Shown here: in pieces, positions 43,405 to 52,151 of the stretch | Numbering within the stretch: the stretch's first letter is position 1 | Layout of the letters: every line of letters starts with the position of its first letter | Assembly (NCBI GenBank): GCA_964523145.1 | Contig: CAZFYB010000005.1 | Coordinates: 15,682 to 79,681 of the forward strand | DNA: 64,000 nucleotides | Reading direction: 5' to 3' | Source of the DNA: Microsaccharimonas sp964523145 | Lineage (GTDB): Bacteria; Patescibacteriota; Saccharimonadia; Saccharimonadales; Saccharimonadaceae | Notes under the pieces: generated by a model | What the model was told of the DNA's origin: nothing | Databases searched by the model: none | Seen by the model: the letters and a program-made list of their open reading frames with translations, nothing else | Program-made: the position numbers and the translations under genes

Positions 43405-44148
43405 ATGAAAAAACCTATTGTGAGTGTGCAAGATTTCAGCCTAACGATTGGCGATAAGCAAATCGTAAAAGAGTTAAATTTCGATATTATGCCGGGTGAG
43501 GTATTCGCTTTTCTTGGTTCTAACGGCTCTGGTAAAACAAGTACTATTCGTTCACTGCTCGGTATTTACCAAGCAACAACCGGAAAACTTTTAGTTAACG
43601 GCAAAAAACTGGTGCCTGAAAATGCTTCAATTGTTGGCTACCTCCCGGAAGAACGCGGACTTTACACTCGCTCTAAGGTGCTCGATACTATGATTTATTT
43701 TGGCGAGCTAAAAGGTATGACCCGCGATGCTGCTCGCGACTTCTCTACCGCTTACCTTGAGCGCGTGGAACTTGCTGATAAAGCAAATGTGAAAATTAAA
43801 AAGCTTTCTGGTGGGCAGCAACAAAAAATTCAACTTGGTGTCGCAATTATGGGCAACCCAAAGCTGCTGATTTTAGATGAGCCAACAAAAGGCCTTGACC
43901 CAGTAAACCGTAAGCTTTTGCTCGATATCGTTGATGAGCTTCAAGCACAAGGAACGGCCGTGATTTACATTACCCACTTAATGGAAGAGGTTGAACGATT
44001 AGCTGATCGCCTGCTTATTTTGAAAGATGGTAAGGCCCGAGCCTACGGTACCGTAGCTGAGGTAAAGAAAGAGTTTAAATCGAAATCAATTGAGGATATT
44101 TTTGTGCAAATTTACAAAGAAAAAAGTAGCGAGGTAGCCCATGTCTAA
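43405..44148 (+). CDS. ABC-2 exporter ATP-binding protein
   Basis: A 247-residue ATPase. Walker A GSNGSGKTS is near 38-46, the signature LSGGQQQKI near 132 and Walker B LILDEPTKGLDP near 155-166; the pattern resembles the NatA/CcmA group. TATACT at 43391-43396 ends 8 nt before the ATG, so the message is probably leaderless. It overlaps the permease gene by 8 nt. Confidence 0.93.
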   Translation: MKKPIVSVQDFSLTIGDKQIVKELNFDIMPGEVFAFLGSNGSGKTSTIRSLLGIYQATTGKLLVNGKKLVPENASIVGYLPEERGLYTRSKVLDTMIYFGELKGMTRDAARDFSTAYLERVELADKANVKIKKLSGGQQQKIQLGVAIMGNPKLLILDEPTKGLDPVNRKLLLDIVDELQAQGTAVIYITHLMEEVERLADRLLILKDGKARAYGTVAEVKKEFKSKSIEDIFVQIYKEKSSEVAHV

Positions 44149-45370
44149 ATTACGTTCTGTTATTCGCCACGAATACCTCACTATCGTGAAACAGCCAAGT
44201 TTTTGGATTATTATGATCGCCATCCCCGTAATTATCGGTACCGTGCTCGGCCTCACCTATTTAGGCAATCAATCAAGCTCAGAGCGCATTAACGAAATCG
44301 CCAAAGATTTAAAGAACGTTTCAATTGTTGATAACAGCGGCCTGATTAATGCCGAAGTTGTTCAATCAAGCGGCTTACAAATAAGTCCAGAATCTGAAAC
44401 TGAAGCACTTCGCGAAGAAGTAATCGCCGGTGAAAAAGAAGCCTTAATTGTATTCCCTGATACACTGAAGCAAAATCGTGAATATCAAATCTACTTAAGC
44501 AGTGACGATCTTACGAAAATGAGCGCAGTAGGCTCGCTTGCCGATAGTATTTTAAAGACAAGTTTATTCTTGCCACTCGGTTCAGCCGAAATCATTGCCC
44601 TTGCCCAAAACGGTGCAACATCACAAATTACCATATACGAAGAAGGTAAAGAATCGGCTGGGTTTAATGAATACATCGCTCCTGGACTGTTCGTTATTCT
44701 GTTCTATATCATCTTCGCCTTTTCAGTTGGCTACATGCTGACGAGCGTGAGTGAAGAAAAAGAGAACCGATCAATGGAGATGGTTCTTACCTACGTAAAC
44801 CCACGGACACTAATTGTCGGTAAGTTATTAGCAGTCAGTTTAGTCACCTTAACTCAAATTTTGTTCTTCACTATTTTGGCGGTGCTATCATTACTGATAC
44901 TGCAGCAATTTGGCGGTGCAATGAGCCTTCCGTTTGGTATCGACCTCACGAAAATCGTATTTGATCCCTTCGCCATCTTCTTTGGCGCAGCCTTCCTAGT
45001 TGTCGGGTTTTTGATGTACGCCGGCTTCATGACCGCAACTGCTGCCGCCGCACCGTCAACGAAAGAAGCCAACAGCTTCTCGAGCGTATTCTTTATTGGC
45101 GCATTCGTACCGTTCTACTTCATCACCCTCATTGCGACTGATCCTGAAAATCCTATCGTGCGTTTCTTAACGTTCTTCCCGCTCACCTCACCGGTCGTTA
45201 CGCTAATTCGAAATACCGTGGGCAACCTCAGTCCTGTTGAAGCATGGCTCGCATTGGCCGTCATGACCTTGTTCATGGTGCTTAGTATCTGGATCGCCGT
45301 TCGAGCATTTAAGCTCGGCGCACTTGAGTTCTCTCAGACGATTAAGATTTCGAAGTTGTTTAAACGATAA
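44141..45370 (+). CDS. ABC-2 type permease, NatB-like
   Basis: A 409-residue protein with one N-terminal helix (about 20-40), a soluble domain (45-175), then five helices (about 182-395) including SVSEEKENRSMEMVLTY, a signature of NatB-type ABC-2 permeases. With the ATPase at 43405 it would export ions, antibiotics or an unknown substrate. Convergent with recJ (11-nt overlap). Confidence 0.9.
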   Translation: MSKLRSVIRHEYLTIVKQPSFWIIMIAIPVIIGTVLGLTYLGNQSSSERINEIAKDLKNVSIVDNSGLINAEVVQSSGLQISPESETEALREEVIAGEKEALIVFPDTLKQNREYQIYLSSDDLTKMSAVGSLADSILKTSLFLPLGSAEIIALAQNGATSQITIYEEGKESAGFNEYIAPGLFVILFYIIFAFSVGYMLTSVSEEKENRSMEMVLTYVNPRTLIVGKLLAVSLVTLTQILFFTILAVLSLLILQQFGGAMSLPFGIDLTKIVFDPFAIFFGAAFLVVGFLMYAGFMTATAAAAPSTKEANSFSSVFFIGAFVPFYFITLIATDPENPIVRFLTFFPLTSPVVTLIRNTVGNLSPVEAWLALAVMTLFMVLSIWIAVRAFKLGALEFSQTIKISKLFKR

Positions 45371-47048
45371 TTTCAAGGTGAAGTAATCGGCCCTCTACCG
45401 ACCGGTTCCCTTGCCACTCATTTAATTCCACCGTACACCACACATGTACCCGTGTTCCTGGTTCAACAAAAAAATGCTGTGGGGCGCTAAACGCTAAAAC
45501 ATCCATTTTCTGACCACTGTCATCTTTTAGTGTCAGCTTAACGTGCTGACTACTGTCGCCCATGCGGCGTTGATTCATCACCAGTACATTTTGAAGGCGG
45601 ATAATCGGCTGTGGATTGCCACTGCCAAAAGGCTCAAGTTGAGCAATCTCATCGATCAGTTGTTCAGAAATCTCATTCAGCTCCGCATCAGTATCGGCTT
45701 GCGGTAATAGCAAGGCTGCTTGATGAGTGAGCTTCATTTGTCGGTAATGCTCATTCACCCGCTGGCGAAATGCCGCGATATTTGCCGTTGGCAGTGTCAC
45801 CCCAGCAGCCAGCTTATGGCCGCCGCCTTTGATAATAATATCGTCAGAAGCACGAATTGCATCAGCAGCGCTAAAATCACCGTAGCTACGGGCTGATCCT
45901 TTCGTTTCTTCACCATGAATAGACAGTACGTAGGTTGGTTTCTGATAGCGCTCCAGCAATTTTGCGGCCACAATCCCCACAATGCCGTGGTTCCAACCTT
46001 CAGAACTCACTACCAATACTGGGTCATTTATAAATTCTTCAGCCTGCACCAGCGCTTCTTTAAAAATCGCATCTTGGTCACGACGGCGAGCCTGATTCAT
46101 CTCATCAAGCTGACGAGCTAATCTAAGCGCCTCCATCGGGTCGGTTGCGGTCAGGAGTTCAAGTGTATATTGTGCTGTTTCAAGCCGCCCAGACGCGTTC
46201 ATACGCGGCCCTAGGCCAAAGCCAAGACTGCGGGCGTTGAGTGTCTCGGGTCGCACTCCAGCAACGGCCATTAATGCCTTTAAACCCGGCCGTTTTGTTT
46301 GCGCCAATACTTTTAAGCCGTAAAACACATTAGTTCGGTTTTCATCTACCAGGGTCACGACATCACAGACCGTTCCTAGCGCCACTAAGTCGAGGAGCCA
46401 TTTTTCTTGGCCTTTTGGCAGACCATCGAGGCGTGTTTGCAGTGCTTGCACTAATTTAAATGCCACCCCTACCCCTGCTAAATCAAGAAATGGATACAAA
46501 CTATCGTGGTTTTTAGCATCTGGCTTGAGGAGGTATTTTTCGTACGCATCCGGGTGATCGGCTAAGAGACGCTTTGGGTTAATAACCCCTACAGCATCAG
46601 GTTGAACCTCAGCTACGTTATGATGATCAGTCACAATCACCTCAAGGCCGAGCTCGTTGGCCCGAGCAATCTCTTTATGACTCAAACTCCCACAGTCCAC
46701 CGTTAAGATAAGCTGTGCACCTTCAGCAGCAATGCGCTCGACTGCATCTACAGTCAGTCCATACCCCTCAACAAAACGGTTGGGAATAAACGTAGTGACG
46801 TGCTCAAAACCAAACTTTGCCAGCGAATCGATAAGCACGGTACTCGCGGTTAAACCATCAATATCGTAGTCTCCATAAATAGTGATGCGCTCTTGGCGTT
46901 CATGAGCTAACACGAGCCGGTCTACGACAACGTTCATATCAGGCAGTAAAAAGGGGTCGTGTCGTGCATCGTAATTTGGCGATAAAAATACCGCCTTCTG
47001 TTCAGCGGTTATCCCCCTGTTTTTCAGAATGCGGTCAAATACGCTCAT
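45360..47048 (-). CDS. recJ: Single-stranded-DNA-specific exonuclease RecJ
   Basis: A 562-residue DHH-family nuclease. DYDIDGLTAS near 60, TVDCG near 117, VTDHHN near 140 (DHH motif) and DHHA1-type GGGHKLAAGV near 407 supply the metal and substrate sites; an OB domain lies at the C-terminus. It degrades 5' single-stranded ends in RecF-type and mismatch repair. Its start overlaps the preceding winged-helix gene. Confidence 0.95.
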   Translation of the reverse strand: MSVFDRILKNRGITAEQKAVFLSPNYDARHDPFLLPDMNVVVDRLVLAHERQERITIYGDYDIDGLTASTVLIDSLAKFGFEHVTTFIPNRFVEGYGLTVDAVERIAAEGAQLILTVDCGSLSHKEIARANELGLEVIVTDHHNVAEVQPDAVGVINPKRLLADHPDAYEKYLLKPDAKNHDSLYPFLDLAGVGVAFKLVQALQTRLDGLPKGQEKWLLDLVALGTVCDVVTLVDENRTNVFYGLKVLAQTKRPGLKALMAVAGVRPETLNARSLGFGLGPRMNASGRLETAQYTLELLTATDPMEALRLARQLDEMNQARRRDQDAIFKEALVQAEEFINDPVLVVSSEGWNHGIVGIVAAKLLERYQKPTYVLSIHGEETKGSARSYGDFSAADAIRASDDIIIKGGGHKLAAGVTLPTANIAAFRQRVNEHYRQMKLTHQAALLLPQADTDAELNEISEQLIDEIAQLEPFGSGNPQPIIRLQNVLVMNQRRMGDSSQHVKLTLKDDSGQKMDVLAFSAPQHFFVEPGTRVHVWCTVELNEWQGNRSVEGRLLHLEIIV

Positions 47049-47350
47049 TAGGCAACGTCAGTTGAGGTGCGCTTGGGGCGGGCAGCGTGTTGCTGTGACT
47101 TAATAACAATACTTTGTAACTCTTTAAAAATTGGGAATTGTTTATTGGTTGCGTAGATTTTCGTGTTACCTTGGCGTTCACTGGTAAGGAAACCGACTTT
47201 TTCGAGGCGCTTCAGTTCGCGTTGAATATTTCCTGGATCTTCTTTGATAAGCTTTGCGAGACCACGTACGTGGGTTCGGAAATCAGGATATTTAGCGTAG
47301 ACCACTACAATCTTGCGTCGCACCCGAGATGTAATAAAAACGTCTAACAT
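47048..47350 (-). CDS. Winged helix-turn-helix regulator
   Basis: A 100-residue DNA-binding protein of the ArsR-like winged-helix group (THVRGLAKLIKEDPGNIQRELKRLEKVGFLTSERQGNTKIYATN). No metal-binding cysteines are present. AAGGGGAA lies before the ATG and a TTGACC/TAGAAT promoter about 45 nt upstream. It is translationally coupled to recJ. Targets unknown. Confidence 0.85.
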   Translation of the reverse strand: MLDVFITSRVRRKIVVVYAKYPDFRTHVRGLAKLIKEDPGNIQRELKRLEKVGFLTSERQGNTKIYATNKQFPIFKELQSIVIKSQQHAARPKRTSTDVA

Positions 47351-47392
47351 ATTCCCCTTTTACTTAATTGCACACACGTCCTGTTGAGTTTT

Positions 47393-47422
47393 ATTCTACA
47401 CTTTTTACAACGTGTTGGTCAA
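47393..47422 (-). promoter_or_regulatory. Promoter of the regulator-recJ operon
   Basis: TTGACC, an 18-bp spacer and TAGAAT on the minus strand. Confidence 0.65.
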
Positions 47423-48075
47423 CGCCAATTAAGAACTATTTTGTTAATTTTATCGACTGTTTCCTGGTGATTAGGGATAGTATTCTGATTATAATAGTGA
47501 TTCGTATCAAAATAATTCTCTTTTACATCCATGATATGGAGCTCGTCTGCCAGCACGTGTAATTTGTCGACAGCAGAGGCCGATGCAACGGGTGCAGCTA
47601 TAACAAGCCGAGCAATTCGCACAGGTTTTAAGAAATCTATAGCAGCGTCTAGTGTCGTGCCGCTGGCAAAGCCATCATTAACTAAAATAACCGTGCGATC
47701 ACGCAACATTTCGTGCGATATCATGCCGCCATCGCCCAATAAGCGGTTGATTCGCTGGAAAGCTTCGCGCTTTTGCTCTTCGAGATAACCGTGATATTCG
47801 GTGGTGTACTCTTCGATTTCACCAGACGAAAAATCACCATTATAACTAAAAGTCCCGTTTTGATTCACCCCACCAAAGCTGGTATTCTCACCGGGCACCT
47901 GGATATCCTCAACGAGGAGCATGGTTAAGACGCAGTGCAAAGCCGCAGCGATTTGCTCGCCAATCAACACCCCGCCATCACTTAACGCCACCACCGCGCA
48001 GTTATCGTAGCGATACCGCTCAAAGAGTTGTGCGGCAAGTTGTTGCCCCGCGTGTGCTCTGCTCTCAAAATACAT
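47419..48075 (-). CDS. Phosphoribosyltransferase-fold protein
   Basis: A 218-residue type I PRTase-like protein. The PRPP-binding loop VILVNDGFASGTTLDAAIDFL (about 129-149) is present and an earlier VVALSDGGVLIGEQIAAAL resembles the start of the fold. The base specificity is not visible. TAGAAT ends 6 nt before the ATG. Only 49 bp separate it from the divergent priA. Confidence 0.88.
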   Translation of the reverse strand: MYFESRAHAGQQLAAQLFERYRYDNCAVVALSDGGVLIGEQIAAALHCVLTMLLVEDIQVPGENTSFGGVNQNGTFSYNGDFSSGEIEEYTTEYHGYLEEQKREAFQRINRLLGDGGMISHEMLRDRTVILVNDGFASGTTLDAAIDFLKPVRIARLVIAAPVASASAVDKLHVLADELHIMDVKENYFDTNHYYNQNTIPNHQETVDKINKIVLNWR

Positions 48076-48124
48076 ATGCTTATTCTAGCATGTTGACGAA
48101 CTTCGTCACTGCTATACTAGGTAT

Positions 48125-50065
48125 ATGAAGTTTTATGAGGTTGCGCCTACGCGGATTGTTCGTGCTGATCAAGGTACTTTTACGTATCAGTCTGAAACGC
48201 CTCTTCGTATTGGGCAGCTTGTTACTATTCCGGTCGGCAAACAGCAGCGTGAAGGCTTGGTGGTAAAAGAAGTCGCCAAACCTACTTATGACACAAAAGA
48301 AATAACGGCAATTATTGAAGATTCGCCGCTCCCAGAGTCACTTGTCTCGTTATCTCTATGGCTGGCCGACTATTATCGCACTCCCCTTGCTACGGTTTTA
48401 CAGACAGTGTTGCCCCACGGGCTCACTACCGCGCGCAGATCACAAAAAGCTGTTGAAAATAGCTCCATTCGCGATCGAACAAAAATTGTACTCAATCCGG
48501 CGCAGGCAAAAGCCGTTACCCAAATTATGGCACAGCCCTTCGGAACCGTGCTTCTTCAAGGAGTAACTGGCTCTGGTAAAACCGAGGTATATAAAGAGGT
48601 GGCTCGGCAAACCATTGCAAATGGAAACTCAGTTATCGTGCTCGTTCCCGAAATCAGCCTTACGAGCCAAATCATTGATGAGTTCACGGCCGATTTCCCA
48701 AACCTCATCGTCACCCACTCCCACATGACCGAAGCACAGCGACACCTGGCATGGAAACAAGCGCTTACTGCCACGGAGCCTGTCGTTATTATTGGCCCTC
48801 GTTCCGCCCTGTTTATGCCCGTACCGAAGTTAGGCGCAATTATTATTGATGAGGCGCACGAACCCAGCTACAAACAAGAACAAGCACCTCGCTACTCAGC
48901 TTTACGCGCAGCAAGTGTTCTCGGTAAATTCGCTGAAGCTCGGGTGATATTCGGGAGTGCCACGCCACTAGTTACTGATCGCTATCTCGCAGAAGCAAAC
49001 GGTGCACCCATCGTAAAGCTCGACAAGCCAGCCCGCGAAGGTGCCAAGGTAAGTAGTGTTGAATTAGTTGATATGACTAAAAAACAAAACTTCAACAAGC
49101 ACCGTTTTTTGTCGAACACATTATTGAGTCATATCGAGCAAAACATCGCCAGCAAACGCCAAACCCTGATATTTCATAACCGCCGCGGTAGCGCTAGCAC
49201 CACCCTATGTGAAAATTGTGGCTGGAGTGCAATGTGTACTCGTTGTTTTGTACCACTGATTTTGCACGCGGATAGCTTTACGCTTTCGTGCCATATTTGC
49301 GATGCTCGTTCAAAAGTTCCTACAGATTGCCCAGAGTGTGGATCGGCCAATATCATCCATAAGGGTATTGGTACGAAGCTCATCGAAAGCGAACTGAAGC
49401 GACTATTCCCTAAAGCCATAGTCGCCCGTTTTGATTCAGATAACACCAATGCCGAAACCGTCAATGAACGATATAAAGAGCTGTATAGTGGCGATATCGA
49501 TATCGCTATCGGCACTCAGGTTGTCGCAAAAGGCTTAGACCTTCCTAAGCTCCACACCGTTGGAGTAATCCAAGCTGATAGCGGCCTTGCCTTGCCTGAT
49601 TACGCCGCTAGTGAACGTGCCTTTCAACTCCTGGCTCAGGTTGTTGGTCGCGTTGGTCGCGATACGCGTGACACCACTGTTGTCGTACAGTCATATCAGC
49701 CAACCCATCCAGTCATCCAGTTTGGTCTTAAGCAAGATTACGAAGGATTTTACGAATATGCCATCAAAGAACGCCAAAAAGGTGGCTTCCCGCCTTTTCG
49801 CTACCTGCTTCAATTAACCGATGTGTATAAAACCGAGGCTGCCGCTGTTCGGAATGCGAAACAATTAGCAGCGCAATTAAAACCACACCTTCCAGCTGGC
49901 GTTGAACTGCTTGGCCCTACCCCAGCATTTTACGAGCGCCAACACGATACGTATCGCTGGCAACTCGTCCTGAAAAGCCCGAAACGCGAACACCTCGCCG
50001 CAGCCCTCGCTCATGTCCCCACCACCCACTGGCACACCAATCTCGACCCCTCAAGCCTATTATAA
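48125..50065 (+). CDS. priA: Primosomal helicase PriA
   Basis: A 646-residue superfamily 2 helicase that restarts stalled forks. Walker A GVTGSGKTE is near 147, DEAH-box IIIDEAHEPSY near 240 and zinc cysteines in CENCGWSAMCTRCF, CHIC and CPEC (about 361-404). It is shorter than the roughly 730-residue E. coli protein, mainly in the N-terminal 3'-DNA-binding region. A TATACT ends 6 nt before the ATG. Confidence 0.95.
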   Translation: MKFYEVAPTRIVRADQGTFTYQSETPLRIGQLVTIPVGKQQREGLVVKEVAKPTYDTKEITAIIEDSPLPESLVSLSLWLADYYRTPLATVLQTVLPHGLTTARRSQKAVENSSIRDRTKIVLNPAQAKAVTQIMAQPFGTVLLQGVTGSGKTEVYKEVARQTIANGNSVIVLVPEISLTSQIIDEFTADFPNLIVTHSHMTEAQRHLAWKQALTATEPVVIIGPRSALFMPVPKLGAIIIDEAHEPSYKQEQAPRYSALRAASVLGKFAEARVIFGSATPLVTDRYLAEANGAPIVKLDKPAREGAKVSSVELVDMTKKQNFNKHRFLSNTLLSHIEQNIASKRQTLIFHNRRGSASTTLCENCGWSAMCTRCFVPLILHADSFTLSCHICDARSKVPTDCPECGSANIIHKGIGTKLIESELKRLFPKAIVARFDSDNTNAETVNERYKELYSGDIDIAIGTQVVAKGLDLPKLHTVGVIQADSGLALPDYAASERAFQLLAQVVGRVGRDTRDTTVVVQSYQPTHPVIQFGLKQDYEGFYEYAIKERQKGGFPPFRYLLQLTDVYKTEAAAVRNAKQLAAQLKPHLPAGVELLGPTPAFYERQHDTYRWQLVLKSPKREHLAAALAHVPTTHWHTNLDPSSLL

Positions 50066-50226
50066 AATGTGGCTTGTAGCAGTCTTTTGCAGTTTCTGAA
50101 CGACATCTGCAGCCTGAGTAAGGTAAGGTGCAGAGGCCCTTACCGAACCCAGCGCGAAGCCGTCTGAAGATATTGCAAAAGCCTGCCACTAGCCACCCTT
50201 TCCTACCTCTGATATAATCAACCCCA

Positions 50227-50802
50227 ATGACAAAAGAAGACATCATCACCCTTCCAAACCCCCACCTTCGCGAAAAATCACTAAAAGTTCGTGAAATTAA
50301 TGATGCTGTTTTAGCACTTATTCAAGATATGACCGATGCAGCGCTTGATTGGGAAGCTTCTCGACCACACGAAATTAGCGCTGCCCTAGCAGCCGTACAA
50401 ATTGATTCACTCGATAAGGTGGTTATTGTGCGCAGCGACTTCGATGACAAATCATCAAACGAATTCACCGCTCTTATTAACCCTGAAATCGTTAAATACG
50501 AAGGCAAACTTGTTGAAGATTACGAAGGCTGTTTAAGTGTTCGCGATGTGTATGGCCACGTACCGCGCTACAGCAAAATTCGAGTTCGGGCTACCAATAC
50601 CGAAGGTCAAGAAGTTCGTTTTAAAGCCGAAGGCTTCCTCGCCCGCGTCATTCAACACGAAATTGACCACACGAACGGCATCGTATTTATCGACCACATT
50701 AAAGACTCTCCGAAAGCATTTTATACGCTTGATGATAAAGGTGAATTGGAGCCACTCGATTATGACACAGCAGTCAAAAACAATAGTATTCTTTGGGACT
50801 GA
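50227..50802 (+). CDS. def: Peptide deformylase
   Basis: A 191-residue metallo-enzyme that removes formyl groups from nascent proteins. Motif II EGCLS is at 100-104 (Cys102 binds metal) and motif III HEIDH at 144-148. Motif I (usually GxGLAAxQ) is SAALAAVQ (51-58), a slight departure. TATAAT at 50213-50218 ends 8 nt before the ATG. fmt overlaps its end by 41 nt, as in many bacteria. Confidence 0.95.
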   Translation: MTKEDIITLPNPHLREKSLKVREINDAVLALIQDMTDAALDWEASRPHEISAALAAVQIDSLDKVVIVRSDFDDKSSNEFTALINPEIVKYEGKLVEDYEGCLSVRDVYGHVPRYSKIRVRATNTEGQEVRFKAEGFLARVIQHEIDHTNGIVFIDHIKDSPKAFYTLDDKGELEPLDYDTAVKNNSILWD

Positions 50803-51652
50803 TGAATTCAGCGCCGTATCGCTGCGCGAGCTCATCGCCCGCGGCTTTTCAATTGCTGCCGTTGTAACAAAGCCAGATAGCCGTAAAGGTCGTGGCCAAG
50901 AAATGACTGCATCACTTGTTAAGCAAATTGCCCTTGAGCACTCCATTAAGGTGTTGCAACCAACTCAATTTGACGAAATCATCGAAGATATAAAAGCTCT
51001 CAACCGCCCAACAGGAGTATTGGTAAGTTACGGTAAAATTATCCCCCAAACCATTATTGATTTATTCACCCCCGGAATCATCAACGTCCATCCCTCGCTT
51101 TTGCCTAAATACCGTGGCCCTTCACCCATCGAATCAGCCATTTTAAACGGTGATACCGAAACCGGCGTCAGTATAATGCAACTGAGCTCCAAAATGGATG
51201 CTGGACCAGTGTATAAACAAGTTGTTCTACCCCTTACTGATCGCGAAACCGCGCCCGAGCTTGAACACATAACCGCTGCTCTTGGCGCTCAAGAGTTAGT
51301 CACTATCTTACCGAGTATTATGAACAGGACGCTTTTACCCGCACCGCAACACGAGCAAATGGCCACTTACTGCAAACTACTTCGTAAAGAAGATAGTCTG
51401 CTTGACCCTATGACCGTAACTGCCGAACAAGCAGAACGCCGAGTACGCGCCTTTTTGGCCTTTCCAAAAACAAAAGTGACCGTTGCCGGCCACTCTATCG
51501 TGATTACGAAAGCGCATATTTCAAGTATTGGTGAAACGGTGCTCGACATTATATGTAGCGATAGTCGCTATTTAAGTATTGATGAACTTATTGGCCCAAG
51601 CGGTAAATCTATGAGTGCTCAAGCATTTTTGAACGGCTACAAAACTCAGTAA
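50762..51652 (+). CDS. fmt: Methionyl-tRNA formyltransferase
   Basis: A 296-residue enzyme that formylates initiator Met-tRNA with 10-formyl-THF. FFGTDEFSA begins the fold, and the catalytic HPSLLPKYRGPSP and QLSSKMDAGPV motifs are intact. The ATG at 50762 lies inside def, with GGAG about 10 nt before it; longer upstream codons are def coding sequence. The C-terminal domain is shorter than usual. Confidence 0.94.
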   Translation: MTQQSKTIVFFGTDEFSAVSLRELIARGFSIAAVVTKPDSRKGRGQEMTASLVKQIALEHSIKVLQPTQFDEIIEDIKALNRPTGVLVSYGKIIPQTIIDLFTPGIINVHPSLLPKYRGPSPIESAILNGDTETGVSIMQLSSKMDAGPVYKQVVLPLTDRETAPELEHITAALGAQELVTILPSIMNRTLLPAPQHEQMATYCKLLRKEDSLLDPMTVTAEQAERRVRAFLAFPKTKVTVAGHSIVITKAHISSIGETVLDIICSDSRYLSIDELIGPSGKSMSAQAFLNGYKTQ

Positions 51653-51653
51653 T

Positions 51654-52115
51654 TTACTCTTGCGGTGCGACAGGCGCAGCTTCAGGTGATACCGGCGGTA
51701 CACCCATAATTGCATCGCGGTTTTGAGTAATTTCTTGTTTCAGCTCATCAAGTGTTGCCGCCACGACATCACGGTAGTCAGGTCGATTCACTTCAAGCCA
51801 CTTTGTTGCTGCGTACTCTGCTTTTAGTGCAGGGTTATCAGCGGCCAAGCCGCTCGTTTGTTGAATACGTTGAAACATCTCTTCAGCTGCATAGCCAGGT
51901 GCATGCGCTTGAATCCAGTTATTCACCGCTTCTTCTTTGCGGTCAATAATTGCTTCAAACTCTTCAAGTTGCGCATCGCTCATACCTTCGCTGAGGCGAA
52001 TTCCCACCTTATACTCAAGTTGTTCGTACACATGTTGCAAGAACGGCTTCTTTTGCTCTTCTGGCATCGCGCCCAAGCCGACATCGATCAAAAATTGGTC
52101 ATCTAATTGAAACAT
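51654..52115 (-). CDS. DUF5663-like protein
   Basis: A 153-residue acidic helical protein. The N-terminal part (LDDQFLIDVGLGAMPEEQK, then HVYEQLEYKVGIRLSEGMSD) matches what I recall as the DUF5663 pattern, common in Patescibacteria; the domain name is from memory. A Pro/Ala-rich tail ends the protein. It may be cotranscribed with infB. Function unknown. Confidence 0.75.
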   Translation of the reverse strand: MFQLDDQFLIDVGLGAMPEEQKKPFLQHVYEQLEYKVGIRLSEGMSDAQLEEFEAIIDRKEEAVNNWIQAHAPGYAAEEMFQRIQQTSGLAADNPALKAEYAATKWLEVNRPDYRDVVAATLDELKQEITQNRDAIMGVPPVSPEAAPVAPQE

Positions 52116-52151
52116 AGCACTCCTTTACTTTTACCTATTATAGCAAATGTT

